Of a stretch of 64,000 nucleotides of DNA, positions 37,249 through 48,220 are shown in pieces. Origin of the DNA: Adineta vaga (Eukaryota > Rotifera); contig CP075493.1 in assembly GCA_021613535.1 (NCBI GenBank), positions 7,502,001 to 7,566,000 of the forward strand, in the 5' to 3' direction. A program made the position numbers and the translations under genes. Position 1 is the stretch's first letter; each line of letters begins with the position of its first letter. Below the pieces are notes generated by a model. It was given only the letters and a program-made list of their open reading frames with translations. It searched no databases and had not been told where the DNA came from.

Positions 37249-37921
37249 CGAGAACAATGGAAATTTTCTACATATCGATGATATCCGTTAATCTAAAGAT
37301 TTTATAGTTATTTTTAAAGATATCTTTTCTTCTTGTTTTTCATCAAACTTCACAGATAAACAAGTGATTTATGTACAGATATTATGGAAGTTATTTGTCT
37401 CTTTTTTTTGTTGTTATTTGTTTTGTTAGTTTTCTTTTTCTGTTTGTTATATTGTTTCTTTTCAAACTGTTTGTGTTACGACGCACGACGAACATTGAAT
37501 GTCGATTACATTTTGGATAATGTATTTGTAATTTGTTTTCGTTCGTTCAGTATCGTATATATATATATGTGTGTGTGTGTTTTGGTTTGTTTAAAATTTC
37601 ATAAGATGTGACTCTAAAAACTTTTCGTATGAAATAGAATAAAAAAAACAGATAAACCGTAGAGTAACAATCTAAGTTTCAATTATTGCTCGATTGATAG
37701 GGACATGATTAGGCATAGTCAACCTTCTTTTGGAAATGATAAATATTATAATGAACACGTACTGAATCTAGTGACATCTTTTACAAGTTTTTCGATTTGT
37801 TTATTCGAACCAATATAAGAATGTTCGCGTAAAGTAGTTTAATATGGATCTATTCACAGAATTTTGTAATTTATTAACTAGAATCAAATCATTTGAATCA
37901 TACCAGTGATTTGATTTGGTT
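37249..37921. other. Spacer between CPEB and ZGPAT
   Basis: 3' UTR of CPEB and promoter of ZGPAT in the same orientation. T-rich stretch 37400-37480, (TG)n near 37568-37580. No coding signal. Confidence 0.45.
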
Positions 37922-40088
37922 ATGACGGAGTCGCAAAATGATGATGAATTAATAGCGAACTATCAAGCACAAGTAAGAATATTTGGTAAAATTATATGTC
38001 ATTAAAAGATATTTCTATTCATTTTTTAGTTAAAACATGTTGAAGATGTCATTTTACAGCAAGAAGAAGAACAGGGAGTTGCAAGTTCAGAATTAAGACA
38101 ATTACGTTCAGATCTTCGTGAAGCTCTTGCTCTATTTAAAGTGACTAATAGTAATGATAGTAAGAAAGATCTATTCACTTTGTTCATGGCCTGTTTTATA
38201 TTATTTTAGATGAATCAGTAATTGTACTTGATGATTCGGAACCAATACCTTGTGTAACTCTATCATCAGAAACAGATACAAGTGGTGGTGATGATGATGA
38301 TGATGACGAAGACGAAGATGATGAACAAAATCCGATTATCAAAGAAATAGTTGGTACGTATTTATCTTCTTGTGAATGAATGTATACTAATTCGGTGACT
38401 CTTGTTTAGGTACAAATTGTAGTATCAAAATCAATTGTCCTGTTAGCGGCTTACAACGACATAATGCCGTTGTACTTGGCATTGAATCTATAGCAAATAA
38501 TACCGTATGTGTTTACTTGTCTATCTTGCCTTTCGAAACGTTCTATCTTAATTTATTTTAGGTGCGTGTTTTGTTTTGTCAACCTACTCGTCTTGATTTT
38601 AAACCATGTTCACATTTCCTTCAAAATACTTGCCGTTTTGGTGATAATTGCAGGTATGAATTACAAATTATATTTTCTGATTATCAGATCTTATCTATAT
38701 CTTTATTTAGATATTCTCATGGTTTTGTTGTTCCTGTGGATGATCTCCTTGAATATGTTGAACCAAATTATGAGTAAGATCAGCTATTTTAGAATATGTT
38801 ATATCATAGATTATTTTTCTTTCATTGAAGTACTCTTGCCGTCGGTCAAAATGTTTCATGTAAACATGGTACCGATGGTTTATGGAAAGCTGGAGTTATT
38901 GAAAGTGTTGAAAATGATAATCAACAATGCGTTGTACGTTTTACACATTTCAATGCTTTAGAAGCGATACCATTTGAATCTCTTATGACGACAAGTAAAA
39001 CATCATCATTACACTTTCAAAAGAGATACTTCTGTCTTTGTTTTTAGATACTTTTGTACAAACCGAAATCAATAGCGATAATGATGATGCCAATGATGAA
39101 GTTTCTAGTCCAATTGATGACATGCCACGTACATCTAGTGATCAACCAAGATTAGGAAATTTGGGTGTTTGGGAAAAACATACTAAAGTAAGTAATAATC
39201 TCATTTATGATTGCATTATGAGAAATAATATAAGAAGAGAACTGTATCGTTCATGTAGATATTTGTAATTCGATTTTATTGTAGGGTATCGGTTCCAAAC
39301 TACTTGCTAAGATGGGTTATAAAGCAGGACAAGGTCTTGGTCGACAAAATCAAGGTTTAGTCAATCCAATTGAAGCTCATGTTTTTCCCAAAGGTAATTG
39401 ACAAATCTACTCTAACTTTATTTTACATTTTCTTTTGATCAAATAGGCAAATCCTTAGATACTGTACTCGAATTGAAAAAGAAGAAGAAACTAACCAATG
39501 CATTTAAACTAGCCAAACAACATAGAAAATCTACAACTGCAAAACAAAAAAATTTGCCGAAACAAAAGGATGTTTTTACATTTCTTGATAGAGTATTTAC
39601 ATCCGAAATGAATTCAAGTTTGTTATCTCCATAACGATCCATTTGACTAACTAACTAACAAACAGTATACTCTTTAGGTAATCAAGAGCCTACACCATCA
39701 CCGTTAGATCGATTTAAAGATAAACGGACAACTGTTGATCAAACTTCTTTACTCTTTCATACCGAAGTAAGATTTTCTTTAAATAAAATTGTGTTTCATC
39801 AAACATTTCTAGATCGGTCGACGTAATGATGAAATGCGAGCACTCGAACGTGAAATTCGTGAATTGGAAGAACGATTAAAATACAATGAATTGCGGTAAA
39901 CTAATTCTTGCGTCATAGATATTGAAAATTCATCATTCTCTTCTTCTAGTGGTGCATCAACTGTAGCCGTAAATATTAAACAACGAATATTGGCAAAAAA
40001 AACACGCTATAATAAATTAAAACATATTGAAAATGATCTTCAATCTAAACGAGAACAGATTCGAACAAAAAAACTCGATCTTTTTTAA
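37922..40088 (+). CDS. ZGPAT: ZGPAT: CCCH zinc finger and G-patch protein
   Basis: Thirteen exons in frame (37922-37972, 38030-38159, 38210-38353, 38410-38504, 38562-38653, 38711-38773, 38831-38994, 39048-39187, 39285-39393, 39447-39617, 39678-39766, 39813-39895, 39950-40088), 489 aa. Parts in order: N-terminal coiled coil ([20 protein letters not shown]), acidic Asp/Glu run, CCCH finger [19 protein letters not shown], a Tudor-like segment ([20 protein letters not shown]), G-patch ([19 protein letters not shown]), and a C-terminal coiled coil. This order is that of ZGPAT/ZIP, a nuclear protein described as a transcriptional repressor and as a spliceosome-associated factor. The stop is only 89 bases before the EIF3K start on the same strand. 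Confidence 0.93.
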
Positions 40089-40177
40089 ATATAAAATAAT
40101 ATTTTCTTTTGTACAAAGCAAATGTATGATTATTACATTTACGAATTTCAGATTTCTTTTCAGAAGAAAAACAAACC

Positions 40178-41173
40178 ATGCCATCAGTTAGTCAATCTCG
40201 TACGAATACACGTGCTGAAGAAGTTGCACGAAAATTGAAAGGAATCGAACGGTATGTATTATCTAAGGAAAGAAAATTTCTCAAGATAGAAAGTTTGTAT
40301 TTGATTAGATATAATCCAAATTGTCGACAAATGCTTGAAGAGTATGTTCAATATCAAATTGAAAATAATTTTTATGACTTTGATGCTAACATGGCTTTAT
40401 TAAAAATGTATCAATTTGATCCGGTCAATTTTCAAGCTGATAAGGTTGCAGATATTCTTCTTTTGGCATTAACAAATTTACCAAAATCGGACTTTTTACT
40501 CTGCAAATATTTATTGGATTCACAAAAAGTATTTGTTATGAAGTTTATCTTAAGATTAATTTTCTTTTTGTTTCCTAGTGTCAAGAAAGTCCACGTATTG
40601 TAGAAGCGTTACAATTCTCGGAATTACTTGAATCATGTCGATTTCAAGAATTTTGGGTAAGTTCATATGTACTTATCAGATTTCTATTTGAAGATCAATT
40701 AATTGTACTTTCAGGAGCAATTAGAACGTACAACAGTTAAAATTCCAGGTTTTGAAAATCGTATTCGAGAATGTATGTATTTCTAAATAGTTACCTTTCA
40801 CTTTCATGATCTTTTTCGCTTTTGATTTCAGTCATCTGTCAAACAATCAATCGAACATATCAAACGATTAGTCGTCAGGAATTACAATTAGCATTAGGTC
40901 GTCTTTCAAGTAAGTATTACCATGATATTTTAGAACGAAAAACTAAACTTTTATGTTTGTAGCAAATGAATTTGATGCATTAATCAAAACTCGTGGTTGG
41001 AAAGTAGCTTCTGATGATGCTAATTATATTTGGATTGCTAATCATGAAGAAAATATCAAATCCCGAAATATAGTCGAAAAGATTAAATTCGAACGTAAGT
41101 CTTTGAAAGAAACATATTCAGTTTCCAATTGATTATTTTTCTAGATGTCTCGAAAGTGATGAATATCGCTTAG
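40178..41173 (+). CDS. EIF3K: Eukaryotic translation initiation factor 3 subunit K
   Basis: Seven exons (40178-40251, 40309-40528, 40579-40656, 40715-40772, 40832-40909, 40963-41094, 41145-41173) give 222 aa; human has 218. The HEAT-like/PCI-like core is recognisable: GIERYNPNCRQMLEEYV, DANMALLKMYQFDP, ILLLALTNLPKSDFLLCKYL, GFENRIREFIC and the end ESIKP-like NIKSRNIVEKIKF. It is an accessory subunit of eIF3 in the cytoplas­m. A strong acceptor (TTTCTTTTCAG) lies 14 bases before the ATG and ZGPAT ends 89 bases upstream, so this could be the downstream gene of a two-gene transcription unit. Confidence 0.93.
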
Positions 41174-41264
41174 ATGTGCGCGCCATGATTGAAGATCCTT
41201 TTTGCTGTCTTTCTTTTGCTCTTTTTATTTTAACATAAAGAAAAGAAGACATTGAGAATAGATG

Positions 41265-43657
41265 TTATCTAATCATTCGTAAACGAAAACATTGAATGAA
41301 ATAACGTAAATGATGGGATAAACGTGCTCGTATGAAGAGATTTTGTTGATGATGAAGAAAATTTGGTATAACGATGGAATATGAATGTAAACAGAGAGGA
41401 ACAGTACGAACTTTAGCTTGACGTACACCGAGCTTTTTTAATGTTGCAAATTGTAATTTCTAAAAAAAAAATATGGAATTTATTTAGTTAAGAAAAACAC
41501 TATTCTCCAATTTTACTTGAGGTGCTAATTTAGCATAATGAGAATATTTGTGATCACCTAACAGAGGTGTACCTAGTGCATGTGCTAAATGCGTACGAAT
41601 TTGATGTTTAACACCTAAAATATATAACAATATATGTTTTACAACACATCTCCATTTAATCATTTAAAAAAAGAGTAATCTCAATTCATGACTTGCTTCT
41701 GTTTTTCTTTACAAGTATTACTTGACATAGTGAATAAATCTGTGAGTAATACCTGTTATTGGTTGACATTCAACTAAAGAAACACCATAATTAGAATCCA
41801 AAACACGATATTTTGTTATTGCATTTGAACTATTGATATGACTTCGTTTTGTTTTTGGCAAAACTAATTTTGTTAAATCATTATATTCAGGTGAAAGCAT
41901 CATTTTATATGTTCCACGTACATTTCTCTCCATGATAGGTATTTTAATTTCACCTATGAATCAATATGATTTCAATCAAAAATAATCAATAGGAATATTT
42001 ACCTTCTGATGGATGTGGTTTTCCACGAACGATTGCTAAGTATTGCTTAGTGATCTTATGTTCTAGCATAAGTTCACGCAAACGTTTTTCAGCATCAGGC
42101 GTACTTAAACAAGAATAAAGTTATGAAAAATTGCGATCGATAAAGACTTACTAAGCCATTAGAAGAACACCAGTAGATTGCTTATCGAGTCGATGTAATA
42201 AATGAAGTTGTTTAACATCAGGTCGATTTAAACGTTCAATTATTTGTGGTATGACATGCGCTAAAACAAGATATACGTGTATATTACCAAGAATACGTCA
42301 AAATTTAATCTATTATAATCACAAGCATAAGTCTAAGTTTATTTCAAGATATCGTTATACAATTAGAAACTTCTTCCTATTTACTCACCGATGGATATTT
42401 GAACACCTGGTCCACCTAAAAATTCCACTCGAAAATTAAAACGAATTGTTAATTATCTCTACTTATCTATGGTCGGCAACCCATAAGGTTTATCAAGTGC
42501 AAGAATACCATCTATATAAATTAAAAGGTTAATCTATCTTTCATGCAGTTTGAGTTCTTACGTTGAATAAAGCAGATTTGTTTCATTAGAATATCGACAA
42601 TTTCTGCTTTCGTCATTTTCCACCAATGTGGTACGAGATTTTCAAACGTACGATAACCTAAACTATCTCGATCACTTGTTTTCTTTGTTAATTGTTCACG
42701 AATACGTTCAGCGGGTTCATTTGCATTTTTCGAAGAATCAATTTCGATGTTTTTTTGTATATCAAGCGCTGATTGACGTGGTGGATCAAAATAATCTTTC
42801 GGTTTGATACTACGCATCGTTTCAAGTTTAGGATTGTAAGAATCCATGGGTGATTCATTGAGATCAGATGTCGATTTTGTTGATTTTTGTGGAATAGGTG
42901 TTGCAATTCGAAATTGAAAATTGATATCAAGAAGTTTATCGGATGAAGTTGTTGTTGTTGTTGTTGATGAAGAATCAGTAGGTTTTGTTTGTTTTGGAGG
43001 AATAACATCCTGTTTTGAAGTTATAGTTTCAGATGGACTGAAAACAAGTTGATCGATATAATTAAGTTCATCTGCAGATGGCATTTCAATTCGTTTTGTT
43101 GATATCGATTTTGTATTTTGTTTATTTTCATATTTTATTTCTTTTAATGTACCGAAATATTGTTCATCAATAGGATTTAACTCTTCAGTTTTCAATTGTT
43201 CAATTGTTTCTTGTTGCAATGACTGTTGTTTAATTTTCGATGATTTTTTCGTTGTTAATTCAGGAAAAGCTAATTGATCGATATAATTATCTGTTGTATC
43301 TTCTGTTGTATCTTCTTTTGGAGCAGAAAGGTTTTCTTCAAATTTCAAATTTCGATAATGAGCATTGATTAAACCATAGAAATCAATATCATGTTCATTC
43401 GAATCAATATCATTGTCAACTAATGACCAAACTTGTGTATCAAATTTTTGATTTTCTTCACTTGTTGGATTATATTGTTTATATAATGATTCAATGAATT
43501 GACGTTGTTCAGATTTCGATGGAAGATCAACACGTACTCGACCAAATGTGGTTTGACGAGTTACATATTTTGCATGCGACGATGGAAGTCGTGTAGGTAA
43601 TTCTTGCTTATCTTTATCTGTCGAAGATGTCGTTTTTTCAATTATGTCATCTAGCAT
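41265..43657 (-). CDS. Mitochondrial-type pseudouridine synthase RPUSD4-like
   Basis: Coding order 42562-43657, 42481-42511, 42389-42415, 42152-42260, 42003-42103, 41753-41953, 41517-41614, 41265-41459. The large first exon encodes ~365 residues of charged, Thr/Ser/Gln-rich sequence, then [13 protein letters not shown]. The catalytic RluA-type domain follows: [22 protein letters not shown] (catalytic Asp), [45 protein letters not shown]. These fit RPUSD4, which modifies 16S mt-rRNA and mt-tRNA-Phe. All junctions are in phase except exon 2/3: with the available GT at 42480 the frame is off by one, while removing one G of the GGG at 42480-42482 would give KPYGGPGVQ. The 5' end may also be longer or spliced; an acceptor lies just before the ATG. 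Confidence 0.88.
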
Positions 43658-44034
43658 TTTTTGAAAAGAATCTAAAATGTATCGAAGAAATCAATATTTA
43701 TTGATCTATCGGATACATAATCAAACATTTTACTATTGAAAGTTTGAGATTCATTTTCATGAATTGAAAAAGTAATTTACTGTCATATCGATTCTTGCCA
43801 TAGATTGAAACAAGTATACAAATAAATACTTTTAACTAACGCTTTTATCTGTGCTATTGATCTCCATGCATATCTCTTTCTAGTCAATCCAAATTAAACA
43901 ACAATACACAACTCATTCTTTCATCTTTATAACAGAATAAGATTTGAAAAAGAACCATACGCCCATAAAAATTTAAACACAAAAATAAATAAATTTATAA
44001 ATATCACAAAAAAAATAAATCACTCATATTTAAT
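43658..44034. other. Spacer between RPUSD4-like and ENPP-like genes
   Basis: Both genes run leftward, so this holds the 3' UTR of the ENPP gene and the promoter/5' UTR of the RPUSD4 gene. AT-rich, no other signal. Confidence 0.45.
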
Positions 44035-45889
44035 TCATTTCATCTTCATTATCACTTTCACTGACAACCAAATTATTCGTTGATCCTTCATTAACCTCAA
44101 CAAACGATAACGAATCGGTGGATATTCCGATTGAACATAGATTAATTGACGAGAATGACGACAAGCAACTGTTGTAAAAAGTAAAGCAGTTAAAAGAACT
44201 AAAATCAAACATCCAATTGCTGAAAAAAACAACAAAATCTATTTCATAGAAATTTCAATCAATAGAATTTACTTAGATATCCCCAACTAGAAACTTTTGT
44301 CGTTGTTTTATTAAGTAATGTATGAATTCTATCGAGCAAATTTTGATTTGAGAAATCTTTAAGAATACTTTTAACATTATCCAATGAACCATTTGTTTGT
44401 CTTGGTTTTAATTGAAGAATATATGACATTAATGGATAATAATCAACACTATGAAATGGTTCTCCGCTGAAATTCGTTTGAAAGGCAGGTCCAAATGCAT
44501 AAAATATTGGATGCATCGACTTTTCTTGATTATCATGACCATGATTACCAAAAAATTTATGAGATCCATCATCATCTGGTGCAATTATTTCCCAACCAAG
44601 TTTACTAACGAGAAAAATATCTGAATAAATACAAAAGTAATTCCATCAACATTGACGTTTGAAAAGATCAATAATTGACTTACCACCAATTCGTACATTT
44701 GATTTATAATGATATTTTTCGGGTATTTGAGATTTTTTGTAAACTTGAAGATTTGGAATAGTTGAGAGATTTTTATAGATTCGATCGATATTTTCCGCTA
44801 TAGAGAAAAAAAACACAATCACATTATCATGTAATAGAATGTTGATTTAAAACAGATTTTACCTGATGGAATAAACATGTTCATGTATGTTCGTGTACCA
44901 TATAATTTATATAAAGATGAATCTATGTAATTTATAAGTTTGATTGTATGATTTTCTTTGATTTCGTGCATTCCATGATCAGCTGTAACAATAACATTTA
45001 AATTTGCTTTTAAATACACATCATCATCAATTATACGTAAGAATTCACGTAGATCATCATCACATCCATGTAGAGTTTGGTTCATTTCATTTGATATTGG
45101 ACCATGAGCATGACCTGAAGAATAATAAAGTTACTTAAGAAATTCTTTTTGATCTTATCTCACCAGTTCTATCAGGTTCACTACAATAGATAGCACCGAA
45201 ATTTATACGAGTTTCAACAGGTTCACGAAACCAATCGAGCATTTGTTGTATGGATGAACGACAAGTTCTAGTTTCATTAAAAAGCAAATATCTAGATGGA
45301 AGGTGACCATTGATAGGTACACTAGATCCTGGCCATGATATCACCCCTGATTTTCGTTGAAGAGAATCATTTGCTAATTGATTACTAATCCATATTGGTT
45401 GAGTTTGTGAATTTTGTGACCTTAATAAAAGATTATATTTCTTGAAAAATTGTTACCGAAAGAATTCTTTCATATCTCTCAGCTCATCAAAGTCGAAACT
45501 GATCATATAGAACAATCTGAAACATACCACCATTTTGTATCATTCAAAGTTGAATAAGCAGCTGTAGCATTTAATTGTGGATCATACATAATATTTCCGA
45601 CAATACCATGTGTTTCTTCATAGAAACCAGTAGCCATTGTAAAATGTGATGGAAATGTTGCAGTAACAAAACTATTTTCAATATAATTCACATGTACACC
45701 TCGTTGAATGATTGAATTAAATGTCGTTAATTGATAAATATCAGGATAATCCCAACGAAATCCATCAAAAGACAATATTAATAATAATGGCGGAGTCAAA
45801 GTAGTTTTATTGAATAGTGTTGAACAAGAAATGAATGAGATTAAAATTATGAAAATATTCAAAGAAAATAGTTTGTTAAAATTGCACAT
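44035..45889 (-). CDS. Ectonucleotide pyrophosphatase/phosphodiesterase (ENPP4/5-like)
   Basis: Six exons in frame (45528-45889, 45164-45420, 44863-45114, 44684-44797, 44273-44620, 44035-44219), 505 aa. Signal peptide FSLNIFIILISFISCS. The alkaline-phosphatase-fold core shows LSFDGFRWDY (metal Asp), the nucleophile block TATFPSHFTMATG (Thr), TADHGM (metal Asp/His) and FGNHGHDN. A C-terminal transmembrane helix (CLILVLLTALLFTTVAC) makes it a type I membrane protein with the catalytic part outside. There is no somatomedin-B or nuclease-like domain, so it matches the small ENPP4/5 group, which hydrolyse dinucleotides or NAD at the cell surface. The last ~30 residues (basic tail) are less certain. 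It is divergent from RBM8A. Confidence 0.92.
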
Positions 45890-46383
45890 ATTTTGATTAT
45901 ATTTTAATCTAAATTACGAAAAACAAAGTTTATTCATCTAGTTTTTATATAGATCAAAGTGTTAACCAATTGAGTAAGAAAAATGACGAAGATTTTTAAT
46001 TTTTGAAAGTTTTCAGTTGTTCATCGAAATGAAATCATCATCTATACGATCGGCGATAGTGTCTACAGAAAACACATTGAGTTTTCAATAAATCATTCAT
46101 TTACAAGCTTAATCATCATCTCAACCAACAGATGTCAGTAAAAGTTAACTTAAACTTAATTTATTTTATTTGAAATAATTTTTTCAAAAGTGAATTAGAT
46201 ATTTCAAATAAAATTCAGTCGATTAATTTCTAATGAATTTTTATCTTGATTTTCATTGGTTATTAATATACTCTTTGTTTATTTGTTGATTTTTTTTCAA
46301 ACTCTATTATTGCATTGTACTACATTTCAACATAATAATTCATTCCTTTAATATCGATTAGATTTGCCAAGAAGAAAATCATA
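45890..46383. promoter_or_regulatory. Divergent spacer between ENPP-like gene and RBM8A
   Basis: 494 bases between divergent start codons, T-rich toward RBM8A. Likely shared promoter region. An acceptor-like ATCGATTAG ends at 46361, 22 bases before the RBM8A start. Confidence 0.4.
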
Positions 46384-46953
46384 ATGAGTAATGCCGTTGA
46401 AGTCGAAGTACAAGATGAAGATGAAACTATGGATAATGCAAATGATATCATAGTTGGTGATCAAGATGACGATGATGCTGTGAATCAAATCAAATCCAAT
46501 GCACGTCATCGAAAAGGTCGTGGTTTCAACGAACAAAATGATCGATTAGCAATGCAAACAGGTGATTATGATACGGTTGCCAATGATAGTGATAGTGAAA
46601 ATCCTGGTCCAGCAAGATCTGTTGAAGGATGGATTTTATTTGTTACAAATGTTCATGAAGAAGCTCAAGAAGATATTATGCATGATCTTTTTCGTGAATA
46701 CGGTAATTTAAAAAATATGCACTTGAATTTGGATCGACGTACTGGCTATGCGAAAGGATATGCACTTGTAGAATATGAAACATTTAAAGAAGCTAAAGAA
46801 GCTTTAGAGGGAATTAATGGACAAGATTTACTCGGTCATATACTTCATGTTGATTGGGCATTTGTTAAAGGACCATTGAAACGTGATACGGGTAAGAGTG
46901 GTTCGCGTAAAACAACAGCTGGAACTGGACGAACGACCTATCAACGACGTTAA
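46384..46953 (+). CDS. RBM8A: RBM8A / Y14, exon junction complex core protein
   Basis: One uninterrupted frame of 189 aa (human 174). The N terminus is acidic and ends with ARHRKGRGFNEQNDR, as in Y14. One RRM follows: WILFVTNVHEEAQEDIMHDL (RNP2), then GYAKGYALVEYETFKEAKEA (RNP1), and the C-terminal FVKGPLKRDTGKSGSR basic tail. Y14 pairs with MAGOH to clamp EIF4A3 on spliced mRNA in the nucleus. The gene has no intron in its coding part, unusual here and a little ironic for a splicing-marked complex; a 5' UTR acceptor may still exist. It is followed on the same strand by EIF6. Confidence 0.96.
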   Translation: MSNAVEVEVQDEDETMDNANDIIVGDQDDDDAVNQIKSNARHRKGRGFNEQNDRLAMQTGDYDTVANDSDSENPGPARSVEGWILFVTNVHEEAQEDIMHDLFREYGNLKNMHLNLDRRTGYAKGYALVEYETFKEAKEALEGINGQDLLGHILHVDWAFVKGPLKRDTGKSGSRKTTAGTGRTTYQRR

Positions 46954-47295
46954 ATGGAATGAAGGGGAAAAAAGCAAAACAATTTTCTTAGAAATTTTGT
47001 TGTTTGTTATTGTTTGTCATTATTTGTTTTTCTTTTTCTGTTGTCTTCTTGCAAAATTTGAACTGAACAAATAAGAAGATGTCTCGTTTTCTTACTCATC
47101 TTTTTGTTTTTTACTTTTTCAATTACTGGTGGATGACATGAATGAATTCTTTCGAAGCTTGGAAAGAAAAATACTACTTCTTCTCCATTTAATCGATAAG
47201 AGAGTGAAAATTATAAATCAGTTCTGAGAAAAAAAAACTCCTTCCAAACATCTGTTTATTCATTCTAGATAAAACAATAAAAGAAGAAATTCATC
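46954..47295. other. Spacer RBM8A to EIF6
   Basis: 342 bases, T-rich 3' UTR of RBM8A. A good acceptor, TTTATTCATTCTAG, ends at 47268, 27 bases before the EIF6 ATG. Confidence 0.5.
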
Positions 47296-48103
47296 ATGGC
47301 TGTTCGTACACAATTTGAAAGTAGCAATGATATTGGTGTATTTGCACGTATAACAAACGCTTATTGCCTTGTTGGTATCGGTGGTTCAGAAAATTTCTAT
47401 TCAACATTTGAAAGTGAACTTAGTGAGCATATTCCAGTTATTCATTCATCGATTGGTAAAAAGTTTTTTTGTTTAAATTGAACTTTGAAATTGAATTTTC
47501 ATTTCTATAGGTGATTGTCGTATTGTTGGTCGATTGACCGTTGGTAATCGACATGGTCTTCTCGTTCCATCATCTACAACTGATCAAGAATTACAACATA
47601 TTCGTAATTCTTTACCAGATAATGTTCGTTTACGTCGGTGTGAAGAACGTTTATCTGCATTGGGAAATGTTATTGCTTGCAATGATTATGTTGCTTTAAT
47701 ACATCCAGATTTAGATAAAGAAACAGAACAGATTTTAACTGATACACTGAATGTTGAATGTTTTCGACAAACAATTGCTGATCGTGTACTTGTTGGCAGT
47801 TATTCATTATTTACAAATCAAGGTGGACTCGTACATCCAAAAACATCGGTTCAAGAACAAGAAGAATTATCATCGTTATTACAAGTACCACTTGTTGCTG
47901 GAACAGTTAATCGTGGTAGTGATGTTATTGGTGCTGGACTTCTAGCTAATGATTGGATGGGTTTTTGTGGTTTGGATACAACTGCTCATGAAATCAGCGT
48001 GATTGAAAGTGTATTTAAATTAGGACAACATAATTTAACTGGTGCAACAACAACAGGAAATACCAAAACAATTAAAGATGCACTCGTCGATGCACTTACA
48101 TAA
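47296..48103 (+). CDS. EIF6: Eukaryotic initiation factor 6
   Basis: Two exons, 47296-47455 and 47511-48103, give 250 aa (human 245). The start is canonical: [20 protein letters not shown]. The five-fold pentein repeats are recognisable through [57 protein letters not shown] and [23 protein letters not shown]6 binds the 60S subunit, stops premature 80S joining, and takes part in 60S maturation in nucleolus and cytoplasm. A same-strand DHHC-like gene follows after about 117 bases. Confidence 0.97.
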
Positions 48104-48220
48104 TACTAATAAAAGAAAACAAAATGTTTTTCTCTTTTTCTATATGCTTTGTTTTGTTTTGAAAACATATAGATAAACTTCAGTGAAATATTCTATTTCT
48201 TTTCAGATATATTTATATAG

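Noticed and set aside
42688-43008. Second minus-strand frame inside RPUSD4 exon 1 ([15 protein letters not shown])
   Set aside because: Overlaps the longer frame that leads into the catalytic domain and is Gln/His/Leu-rich; a shadow frame.
44030-44212. Alternative acidic tail for the ENPP gene (EVNEGSTNNLVVSESDNED)
   Set aside because: It looks like a natural cytoplasmic tail, but needs a frameshift with no supporting splice site. The in-frame basic tail was kept, with some doubt.
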